64,000 bases of DNA from Truepera sp. (GTDB lineage Bacteria > Deinococcota > Deinococci > Deinococcales > Trueperaceae), in the NCBI GenBank assembly GCA_032027045.1, contig JAVSMU010000001.1, positions 1,306,646 through 1,370,645 of the forward strand. Reading direction: 5' to 3'. Below, in pieces: positions 41,601 through 48,033 of the stretch. How positions within the stretch are numbered: the first letter of the stretch is position 1; each line of letters starts with the position of its first letter. Below the pieces are notes generated by a model, which saw only the letters and a list, made by a program, of their open reading frames with translations, was not told the origin of the DNA and searched no databases. The translations under genes and the position numbers were made by a program.

Positions 41601-41883
41601 CTAAACGCTCGGCAACCTCGGGGAAGCTGCGGCGCGTTCCCTCGGAGAGGGCGCTGACGAAGGCGATCGGATCGTTATCGTTCTCGTCCAACTGGAGCCA
41701 AACGAGCGGATCCGCGAGTTCCTCGACGACTTCTGCGAGCAGCACTGTCTTGCCGTACCCCGGCGGCGCGACGAGCAGAACGGCCGAGCGGCGTGCTTCC
41801 TTCGAGGCTGCTCGCGACAACCGCGGCCGCGGGACGCGGAATGCCGTATAACGAGGCACCCCATACTTGGTGGGCATGGCCAC
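38662..41883 (-). CDS. MalT-type ATPase regulator with C-terminal winged-helix and BTAD (SARP-like)
   Basis: 1073 residues. An N-terminal STAND/MalT-like NTPase has Walker A APPGYGKT (39-46) and a Walker B-like TMVIDDLHLI. A helical region and a long TPR superhelix (about 350-800) follow. An OmpR-type winged-helix (about 822-910: VELLGELRVVVNGREVPARA) comes next, then a bacterial transcriptional activation domain (about 915-1065, ending ELTYRRLRDLLEREMGVAPT). LuxR-type HTH, usual in MalT, is replaced by this SARP-type end. It should sense a ligand and switch on nearby genes. It diverges from the peptide-type ABC operon, with a repeated element between. Confidence 0.85.
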   Translation of the reverse strand: MAMPTKYGVPRYTAFRVPRPRLSRAASKEARRSAVLLVAPPGYGKTVLLAEVVEELADPLVWLQLDENDNDPIAFVSALSEGTRRSFPEVAERLARLDFTDTNGHGERLLAMVMNVFEDVGVGAWTMVIDDLHLIANPRTLALVAKLVEFPPPGLALLIASRIQPSLPLHRWVAQGAIRLFDIDDLRFTPEEARAWLRRDLPGLSDDAVGQLLERTEGWGAGLYLASGLLSGGTDGKSLAERLTGSNPVVGGYLMDEVFVRQSEELQEFLLSSAVLPQFDAASCSELLGITLARCERLIDQLKRQQAFLQPLDAEGRWYRYHSLFQEFLLGRLTRQAGKRAAELRVAAGHLAETRGQLVAAVGFYLEADDRVAAANLLENEGMAILNQGRAEALHRWLQQLGDEVAVSPRLQLLLGRVLRRLGRPQAASSVLKGVGDEADPRTLSAARTELAAIARSQGNYRGAADWARQAATAAGGDTLPGSRAAAMIELAKCEGHLKGMGVGRQVAERALEEFEEAGSNGRSQPGDSRLRATMLGELGQICWWHGDMEAAVAYLNEALGGLDELSGLRAADVQLALAVPTLYRHGPDAARRHAEFALSTYQSHEAKERIPAAYAVLGNVYTRAGDLDRAEALLRSAIALADEIDGASYDRLMAAGYLAHVLELQGRIMEAAQIATEALWAFEGEPGCYEAYVCRSVLADTHLGAGRWQEAKQIFMDLAVLGEQRHYRIPLAMVYFGLAYIELERGTEQAGIELAERAFDMLAPSHAWQLIVDQGQRAQRVLEALRPIRPSDPFIERVAIGLVQSPAAVHSRVRASKADSLHADVEVELLGELRVVVNGREVPARAFESSKARDLLAYLVVRRGETVTLDSALADLWPEEPNRAKTALHTALYRLRKALKCGSDDRTRFVFVESGRYRLDAARFDIDIDRFESLSAQARESPPERQKALLTQALGLVSGEVLAGLDYSWAAPFRSNLTRAISRNLRRLCELHLAAGELEVARAVSERYVRLDPFDERAHLLNVRVQHALGDLVEAELTYRRLRDLLEREMGVAPTAETERQYRTLMTQGPQE

Positions 41884-41940
41884 GCAGCAAGTCTAACGCG
41901 GCCCTCCACGCCAAGCTCAGGCTGCCTTCGCGGCCCGGTT

Positions 41941-41960
41941 TGCCAACGGTCTGCCAACGG
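41941..41960. promoter_or_regulatory. Direct repeat TGCCAACGG with 11-bp period
   Basis: Two perfect 9-bp copies, TGCCAACGG-TC-TGCCAACGG, 58 bp upstream of the regulator start and about 82 bp upstream of the ABC binding-protein ATG. SARP-family winged-helix/BTAD regulators bind direct repeats spaced by one helical turn, so this is a likely operator for the adjacent regulator. It is followed by a CTAAG-N5-CTTAG inverted repeat at 41967-41981. Confidence 0.5.
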
Positions 41961-42041
41961 GATTCTCTAAGGTGCGCTTAGCAGACAACCGAAGTTCGTA
42001 CGCCAGCTGCCCGCCGACAACGATGTCGCAGGAGGTTGTAT

Positions 42042-43610
42042 ATGAGGAAGCCGTCAACGCTCGTCCGCCTAGCATTACTGGTCTTCACTGCGGTGGTCGT
42101 GGGTGTCGTATCGGCACAGTCGAGCACCGTGCTCAGAGTCGCGTCTACTGCTGCCGTAACGACTTGGGACCCGAGCCTATCGTTCTCCACCGAGGCCTTC
42201 TACATGGCCAACCTCTACGAACCGCTGATCTGGGCCAACGCTGCCGGTTCTGACGAACAGTTCACGCCGGCGCTCGCTACGTCGTGGGAGCTATCCGACG
42301 ACGGTCTCTCGTGGACGTTCCACCTGCGTGACGGCGTGAAGTTCCACGACGGTGAGACCATGGATGCCGACGCGGTAGTCCGTTCGATCGAGCGCCACAA
42401 GGCCATCGGGGGCGCCGCGTTCATCTGGGAACCGGTCGACAAGATAGTGGCCGTCGATGACCTCACGGTCAGGTTCGACCTCAAGTATCCGACGCCCCTC
42501 GACCTGGTGGTCGCCTCTTCCAACGGAGCCTGGATCGTCAGTCCCGCCGCCCTCGACGCGGCCGAGGAGGACGACTCGTACTTCGAGGCCGGGATCGCGG
42601 CGGGAACCGGGCCTTACATGCTCGCCGAGTACCAGCCGGACGCCGAGGTCGTGCTGCGCGCCTTCCCCGACTACTGGGGCGGGTGGGGCGACGTCGAGCA
42701 TTTCGAGAACGTCGTCATCCGGATCGTCTCAGACGCCGTGCTCCAGGAACAGATGCTGCTGGCGGGTGAGGTAGACCTCGCCCTGAGCCTGCCCGTCACT
42801 TCCTACCAGTCCATCTTGGATAACCCCGCCTACAACGTGCAGACGGTCGTGACGCCTTACAGCTATCTCGGCTTCCTGAATACGCTTCGCGCTCCCCTGG
42901 ACGATGTGCGGGTCCGCCAAGCGATCGCCTACGCCGTGCCCTACCTCGACCTCATCGCCGTCGGTGCGGAGGGCTTCGCCAGTCAAGCCCGCGGTCCGGT
43001 ACCGCAAGGCATCTTCCCCTGGTCGGAGGAGATCCCGCAGTACCACCAAGACCTCGAGAAGGCCAGGGCGCTGCTCGCCGAGGCCGGTCACGAGGGCGGC
43101 GGCTTCACGCTGCACCTCACTTACTCCGCCGAGAACGCCATCGAGCGCGCCTTCGCCCCGGTGCTCGCGGACGGGTTGGCCGAGATCGGCATCAAGGTAG
43201 AGATCGAGCCGCTGCTTTGGAACCAGCAGTGGGCCGTAGCCAAGGACGATCCCGAGAACGCCCAGGACATCTTCCTCGTCCTCTACTGGCCGACCATCTC
43301 GGACGCCGGTTCGGATAACCTCTGGACCATGTTCCACAGCTCCGACGCCCCCTACTTCAACCTCAGTTACTGGAAGAACGACAAGTTCGACGACCTCGTA
43401 GACGAGGCCATCAAGCTCACCGGCACGGACCGTGACGCAGCCCAGGCGCTGTACTTAGACGCCATGGACATCCTCTACGACGAGGCTCCCGGCCTCTTCT
43501 TCTTCGACTACGGCGGCTGGTTCGCCATCCCCACCTACCTGGCGGGTTACGAGTACAACGTCAACTATCCGTTTGCGACGTTCTTCTACCCGCTGCACCT
43601 CGCCAACTGA
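42042..43610 (+). CDS. Peptide-type ABC substrate-binding protein (SBP family 5)
   Basis: 522 residues from ATG 42042, with GGAGG 7 bases upstream; an in-frame TTG at 42036 lies inside the ribosome binding site. Signal peptide about 1-27 (cleavage near VVSAQ). VLRVASTAAVTTWDPSLSFS, LATSWELSDDGLSWTFHLRD then GVKFHDGETM are the SBP_bac_5 hallmarks. Members bind oligopeptides, nickel, glutathione or related amides. The downstream amidase suggests an amide or peptide ligand. A very strong hairpin separates it from the permease genes, probably to raise its expression. Confidence 0.88.
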   Translation: MRKPSTLVRLALLVFTAVVVGVVSAQSSTVLRVASTAAVTTWDPSLSFSTEAFYMANLYEPLIWANAAGSDEQFTPALATSWELSDDGLSWTFHLRDGVKFHDGETMDADAVVRSIERHKAIGGAAFIWEPVDKIVAVDDLTVRFDLKYPTPLDLVVASSNGAWIVSPAALDAAEEDDSYFEAGIAAGTGPYMLAEYQPDAEVVLRAFPDYWGGWGDVEHFENVVIRIVSDAVLQEQMLLAGEVDLALSLPVTSYQSILDNPAYNVQTVVTPYSYLGFLNTLRAPLDDVRVRQAIAYAVPYLDLIAVGAEGFASQARGPVPQGIFPWSEEIPQYHQDLEKARALLAEAGHEGGGFTLHLTYSAENAIERAFAPVLADGLAEIGIKVEIEPLLWNQQWAVAKDDPENAQDIFLVLYWPTISDAGSDNLWTMFHSSDAPYFNLSYWKNDKFDDLVDEAIKLTGTDRDAAQALYLDAMDILYDEAPGLFFFDYGGWFAIPTYLAGYEYNVNYPFATFFYPLHLAN

Positions 43611-43616
43611 GAGGCA

Positions 43617-43664
43617 AAGGCGTGCGTCTCCTCCTGCAAGGAGCAACAGGGAGACGCACGCCTT
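43617..43664 (+). promoter_or_regulatory. Intercistronic hairpin, 15-bp perfect stem
   Basis: AAGGCGTGCGTCTCC pairs perfectly with GGAGACGCACGCCTT around an 18-base loop, 6 bp after the binding-protein stop and 14 bp before the permease ATG. There is no T-run. It would protect the binding-protein mRNA or attenuate the operon. The permease that follows has no clear Shine-Dalgarno. Confidence 0.7.
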
Positions 43665-43678
43665 CCACTGATTAACCG

Positions 43679-44701
43679 ATGGGTCTCCTCCAGTTCATCA
43701 CGCGGCGCCTGATGTTGTCACTCCTCGTCCTGTTCGGGGTGGCGACCATCGTCTTCATGCTCACTCGGATCATCCCGTCGAACCCGGCATCCTTGTACCT
43801 GGGTCCGCGGGCGCGTCCCGCCGAGATCGCAGAGATCAACGCAAAGTTCGGGTTCGACAAGCCCCTGATCGAGCAGTACGGCCAGTTCCTCAAGGGTCTG
43901 GCACGAGGCGACCTGGGTAACTCGCTCGCGACCAAGAGGCCCGTGACGAAAGAGCTCGGGTCGCGCCTGGCCGCCACCCTCGAACTGATGAGCGTCGCGA
44001 TGCTCCTGGCCGTGATCGTCGGCATCCCGCTTGGGGTGCTCTCTACCCGCATGCGGGGCAGGCTGGGTGAGGCAATCGTGCGGGTGGCAACCGTGGTGGG
44101 CGTCTCGCTGCCCCCCTTCTGGCTGGGCCTGCTTCTTCAACTCGTGTTCGTCCACGCTCTCGGCTGGCTTCCAGCGGCAGGAAGGGTCGACGGGAGCCTG
44201 CGGTTCACGGCGCCCATCACCTCCATCACCGGCCTCAACTTCTTCGACACTCTCGTGACCGGCAATTTCGTCGCCTTCTACGACGCCTTCCGCCACATCG
44301 TGCTGCCGGCTCTGACGTTGGCGGCCTACCCGATCGGGCTCATCACCCGCATGACGCGCGCGGCCATGATCGAGGTCGTTTCGCAGGACTACATCCGAAC
44401 CGCGCGAGCTTACGGGGTGGCCGAGAGGCGCGTCCTCAACCACTTCGCTTTGCGCAACGCCGTGGGCCCGACGCTGACGGTGATCGGCCTGACCCTGGCC
44501 TTCATGCTTACGGGCACGTTCTACGTCGAGGTCATCTTCGCCTGGCCCGGGCTGGGCTCGTTCACGGTGCGATCGTTCCTGAACGTCGATTACCCGTCGA
44601 TCCTCGGAATGACGTTGTTCGGGGCCGCTGGATACGTGCTGGCCAACTTGGTGGTCGACGCCTGTCAAGCCCTGATCGACCCGCGGATGCGGTTGGCGTG
44701 A
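43679..44701 (+). CDS. Peptide-type ABC permease (DppB-like)
   Basis: 340 residues. MGLLQFITRRLMLSLLVLFG is the typical N-terminal helix of DppB/OppB/NikB permeases, followed by six helices. The EAA loop reads YIRTARAYGVAERRVLNHFA then LRNAVGPTLTVIG. It pairs with the DppC-like subunit whose gene overlaps its stop by 4 bp (GTGA). Probably translated from the message downstream of the hairpin. Confidence 0.88.
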   Translation: MGLLQFITRRLMLSLLVLFGVATIVFMLTRIIPSNPASLYLGPRARPAEIAEINAKFGFDKPLIEQYGQFLKGLARGDLGNSLATKRPVTKELGSRLAATLELMSVAMLLAVIVGIPLGVLSTRMRGRLGEAIVRVATVVGVSLPPFWLGLLLQLVFVHALGWLPAAGRVDGSLRFTAPITSITGLNFFDTLVTGNFVAFYDAFRHIVLPALTLAAYPIGLITRMTRAAMIEVVSQDYIRTARAYGVAERRVLNHFALRNAVGPTLTVIGLTLAFMLTGTFYVEVIFAWPGLGSFTVRSFLNVDYPSILGMTLFGAAGYVLANLVVDACQALIDPRMRLA

Positions 44702-45729
44702 GGCGCCGACCGGTAGGCGTCACTGGCGCCTCGTGGCGCATGTTCGCGGGCAGCCTCGCAAGCGCCGCCACTGAAGCCATGCCCGAAGCGCGGGCGGGCG
44801 GAAACGAGTACGCCGGCGGGCCCGACTCCGGCAACGAGTACGCCGGTAGGCCCGAGCCCGGCAACGAGCTCGCGCCGCAACGCAGCACCTGGCAACGTGC
44901 CTTAGCGATCCTCAAGCGCGACTGGCTAGCCGTTTTCGGGATTTTCTTCGTGCTCCTTCTCCTGCTGGTCGCCGTTTTCGCGCCGCAGCTGGCCCCGTAC
45001 CCCACCATGGGTGAAGGCCGCTCGTCCGTCAGCACGCGCATGCAGCCTCCATCGGCGGAGTTCGTGATGGGCACGGACCGCCTTGGCCGCGACGTCTTGA
45101 GCCGCCTGATCTACGGCGCAAGGCCGGCACTCATAGCGCCGCTCATCGTGGTGTTGCTGGCAGTCCTCATCGGAGCACCCCTCGGTGCCATCGCCGGTCT
45201 GGCGGGGGGTTGGGTGGACGAAGTGATCATGCGGATCTGCGACCTCTTCCTCGCCTTCCCGTCACTGCTGCTTGCCATGGCGATCGTCGCCCTTCAGGGC
45301 CCAAGCCTCGTGAACGCAGTCATCGCCTTGGCGGTCTCCTGGTGGCCCTGGTACACGCGCCTGGTTCGTGGTGTGGCCCACTCCCTGAGCCGCCAGGCGT
45401 TCGTGGAGGCCGCCCGCGCTCTGGGCGCACGCGAGCCCAAGATAATGTTCCGGCACATCCTCCCCAATTCGGTAACGCCGATCCTGGTGCAGGCGTCTCT
45501 CGACATGGGGACGGTCATCCTCGCGACCACTGGCCTCGCCTTCATCGGCCTCGGCAGCCAGCCGCCGGCCGCCGACTGGGGTCTGATGATCGAGGACGGT
45601 AGGGCCCTCCTGCGCAACGCTTGGTGGACGAGCACGTTCCCCGGCATCGCGATCTTCTTGTCCGTGTTGAGCTTCAACCTCGTTGGTGACGCTCTCCGAG
45701 ACCTGTTCGACCCTAAGGAGTACAGATGA
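44698..45729 (+). CDS. Peptide-type ABC permease (DppC-like) with repeat-bearing N-terminus
   Basis: 343 residues from the GTG at 44698. The permease begins near residue 68 (RALAILKRDWLAVFGIFFVL), six helices follow, and the EAA loop is FVEAARALGAREPKIMFRHI then LPNSVTPILV. The first 60 residues are an added cytoplasmic tail containing two and a half copies of a decapeptide GNEYAGGPDS / GNEYAGRPEP (see the repeat entry). This is not a family feature. No ATPase genes follow; an amidase gene does. Confidence 0.87.
   Translation: MRRRPVGVTGASWRMFAGSLASAATEAMPEARAGGNEYAGGPDSGNEYAGRPEPGNELAPQRSTWQRALAILKRDWLAVFGIFFVLLLLLVAVFAPQLAPYPTMGEGRSSVSTRMQPPSAEFVMGTDRLGRDVLSRLIYGARPALIAPLIVVLLAVLIGAPLGAIAGLAGGWVDEVIMRICDLFLAFPSLLLAMAIVALQGPSLVNAVIALAVSWWPWYTRLVRGVAHSLSRQAFVEAARALGAREPKIMFRHILPNSVTPILVQASLDMGTVILATTGLAFIGLGSQPPAADWGLMIEDGRALLRNAWWTSTFPGIAIFLSVLSFNLVGDALRDLFDPKEYR
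44800..44874 (+). repeat. 30-bp coding minisatellite in the DppC-like gene
   Basis: Two full 30-bp units (44800-44829, 44830-44859) and a partial third (from 44860) encode GNEYAG(G/R)P(D/E)(S/P). The first two units differ at only four or five positions, suggesting recent duplication. It preserves the reading frame. Confidence 0.7.
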
Positions 45730-45754
45730 AAAGCGTTCTGAACGAGGCAAGTAG

Positions 45755-46648
45755 ATGAGTCGTCCGTTCGGCTTGGCTGCCGTGCAGATGGCCGTCGAGC
45801 CCTGGGACCCCAAGGCGACGGCCAAGAAGATGTCCGTAGTGGCTCACCAGATCGCCTACGCGTTCCCGTGGGTCGACATGATCGTCTACCCCGAACTGAC
45901 GCTCTCCGCGGCCGCGCAGTTCGGGCGTCCCCCTACCCCTAGAGAGATGTCAGCGTGCCGGGCCGACATCCCGGGGGCCCTCACGGACGACCTGTGCCAA
46001 CTGGCCAAGCGGCTCGGCCGCTGGCTGGTGCCGGGCTCCCTGTACGAGACCGACGGTGACGCCGTCTACAACACGGCCGTGGCCATCTCGCCGGACGGCG
46101 AGATCGTGGCTCGTTACCGCAAGATCTTCCCGTGGTACCCGTACGAGACGGAGTCCACGCCGGGCAACGAGTACACGGTCTTCGACGTGCCGAACGTGGG
46201 CCGCTTCGGCCTCTCGATCTGCTACGACATGTGGTTCCCCGAGACGGTCAGGACACTGGCCTGGATGGGGGCCGAGGTCATCCTCCACCCCACGCTGACC
46301 ACCACCCAGGACCGCGAGCTAGAGACGGTGCTGAGCCGGGCCCACGCGATCACCAACCAGGTCTTCTTCCTCGATGTGAACGCCGTGGGTTCATGGGGTG
46401 GCGGCAGGTCGTCACTCGTCCACCCGGACGGCCACGTGCTCCACCACGCAGGTGAGGGCGAGGCGTTCTTCGTTCAGCACATCGACCTGGACGACGTCAA
46501 ACGGACGCGAGAGGTAGGCACCCTCGGAGTCACGCAGACCTGGAAACAGCTGCGCGACCACGGCATGCGTTTCCCGCCGTACCAGGCGGGGTACGAGCAG
46601 GGTGCGGTGTTCGACGAACTTGGGGAGTTGAAGATCCCCTCTCGCTGA
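45755..46648 (+). CDS. Carbon-nitrogen hydrolase (nitrilase superfamily amidase)
   Basis: 297 residues. The catalytic triad is E47 in VYPELTLSAA, K123 in YRKIFPWYPYE and C156 in GLSICYDMWFPE. ILHPTLTTTQDRELETVLSR then AHAITNQVFFLDVNAVGSWG is the rest of the alpha-beta-beta-alpha fold. These enzymes hydrolyse amides, carbamoyl groups or nitriles in the cytoplasm. It is the last gene of the ABC operon (26 bp after the permease stop), so it probably acts on what the transporter imports. Substrate not determined. Confidence 0.87.
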   Translation: MSRPFGLAAVQMAVEPWDPKATAKKMSVVAHQIAYAFPWVDMIVYPELTLSAAAQFGRPPTPREMSACRADIPGALTDDLCQLAKRLGRWLVPGSLYETDGDAVYNTAVAISPDGEIVARYRKIFPWYPYETESTPGNEYTVFDVPNVGRFGLSICYDMWFPETVRTLAWMGAEVILHPTLTTTQDRELETVLSRAHAITNQVFFLDVNAVGSWGGGRSSLVHPDGHVLHHAGEGEAFFVQHIDLDDVKRTREVGTLGVTQTWKQLRDHGMRFPPYQAGYEQGAVFDELGELKIPSR

Positions 46649-46696
46649 CTAAGCCACTGGCCAGCAAGTGCAGTAGTGCTCCTACAGCGCGTCAGC

Positions 46697-46755
46697 GCGA
46701 CGGCACGTCGCCATGACGCCGCGACGGCACGTCGACACGACGACGCGACGGCACG
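46697..46755. repeat. 24-bp-period repeat GCGACGGCACG(TCG)
   Basis: GCGACGGCACG occurs at 46697, 46721 and 46745, exactly 24 bp apart, with degenerating copies continuing to about 46790. It fills the gap between the amidase gene and the convergent YihY-type gene. No coding frame is supported. It may be a bidirectional processing site or just slippage DNA. Confidence 0.65.
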
Positions 46756-46803
46756 AAGGCGCCAAGGCACGACGGCGACGGTGCGACGGTGAAGCTAGCC
46801 CCT

Positions 46804-47796
46804 TCAGCCGCCCCGACCATGGCCCTTGGGCGCGGGTGGGCCGTCCTCACCGACGCCGACTCCCTCGTCGCGGGCACCAACGGCGATCCAGGAAGCGGCA
46901 ATCAGGATGATCTGCGAGACGAGGTTGAACCAGATCATCAGGCCGACGATGGCTGCGAAAGAGGCGATTAGCGGGTTGCGGCCGGCGCCTATGAACAGGC
47001 GTCCGCCGAGGATCTTGAGCACGGCCAGGCCCGCGGCGCCGATGAGGACACCACCGATCAGACGCCTGGAGGAGATGCGGATGCCGGCTAGGACCCGGAA
47101 CAGCGTGGCGAGTGCGGCCGCGTCGAAGAGGAACATCACCAAGAGGCCGACCACGCGCGCCGCGAATTCGGCGATGGACGAATCGAGGTAATTGCGGAAC
47201 AGGCCTAGCGCCTGCGTAGCGACCAACGTCAGGCCGGCCGACACCAGGATCGCCAGGCCGAACCCCACGGCGAGTCCGACGTCTTTCAGCCTCAGGACGA
47301 GCGGATTCGCCTGCTGCCTGGGTAGGTTGAAGATCGTGCGTATGGCGGCACGGCTTGAGGCCAGCCACCCGAGTGCGGTGAGTAACAGCCCGACCAAGGC
47401 AACGGCCCCCGTCCAACTCAGCACTCGCCCCTCGAGCAGGACGCTGCGCCTGATGACACCAACGCCGGAGCCGGTGTCGATCAGGCCAGGCACGGCGCGG
47501 TCGATGAACTGGAACACGGCGTCCCGCAGCGCCGGTTGGGCCTCGAGAAGTAGGCCGCCGACCGAGAAGCCGATCCATAGGGAAGCGAAGGCCCCGAAGA
47601 TGGCATGAAACGAGAGCCCTGCAGCCAAGAGTGGTCCTCTGTTCTGGCTGTAGTTCTGCAGCACGCGCACGGGTTTTAGCCGCCGTGCCTTGGCCAACCA
47701 AGGTGCGGCCCAGCCCGTTGTGCCGCCAGACCGGCCGCCCGCGTCGGCCTCACCCCTGGGCAGATCGGCCTCGTGTTTCCGCGGGTCATGGGCCAT
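46804..47796 (-). CDS. YihY/virulence factor BrkB family membrane protein
   Basis: 330 residues from ATG 47796. A hydrophilic N-terminal region of about 45 residues, then six membrane helices: NRGPLLAAGLSFHAIFGAFA, TALGWLASSRAAIRTIFNLP and LIASFAAIVGLMIWFNLVSQ are conserved YihY/BrkB motifs. Family members were once annotated as ribonuclease BN in error; the true role is unknown. The C-terminal tail is Gly/Pro-rich. The gene is convergent with the amidase gene. Confidence 0.85.
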   Translation of the reverse strand: MAHDPRKHEADLPRGEADAGGRSGGTTGWAAPWLAKARRLKPVRVLQNYSQNRGPLLAAGLSFHAIFGAFASLWIGFSVGGLLLEAQPALRDAVFQFIDRAVPGLIDTGSGVGVIRRSVLLEGRVLSWTGAVALVGLLLTALGWLASSRAAIRTIFNLPRQQANPLVLRLKDVGLAVGFGLAILVSAGLTLVATQALGLFRNYLDSSIAEFAARVVGLLVMFLFDAAALATLFRVLAGIRISSRRLIGGVLIGAAGLAVLKILGGRLFIGAGRNPLIASFAAIVGLMIWFNLVSQIILIAASWIAVGARDEGVGVGEDGPPAPKGHGRGG

Positions 47797-47834
47797 GGGC
47801 GCAGGGTACACGGCCGGCGGGCGCCGAACTCCTG

Positions 47835-47917
47835 GCAGCGCGCACGTCGGCGTGTAGGTGTGAGCGCAGTAGTCGACGCCCAGTTGGTTCTCCTTGCAGC
47901 GCGCACGTCGGCGTGTA
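47835..47917. repeat. 22-bp direct repeat, two copies 61 bp apart
   Basis: GCAGCGCGCACGTCGGCGTGTA occurs at 47835-47856 and 47896-47917. It lies in the divergent region between the YihY-type gene and the NrfD-like gene. Could be paired operators or a relic of a small mobile repeat. Confidence 0.6.
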
Positions 47918-48033
47918 AGGCCTACTGAACATCGAAGTACGCGGCTTGGTTCGTCGCCCTGCTAAGGACCTTTTGCGGGGCGAGTGGCCCGAATCCCCAC
48001 CTGCACCTTCTGAACCCGCCGGCGTCAATATCA

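Noticed and set aside
46697-47917. Possible CRISPR array from the 24-bp and 22-bp repeats
   Set aside because: Repeat units are too short, spacers are too short or degenerate, there are only two or three copies and no cas genes are nearby.
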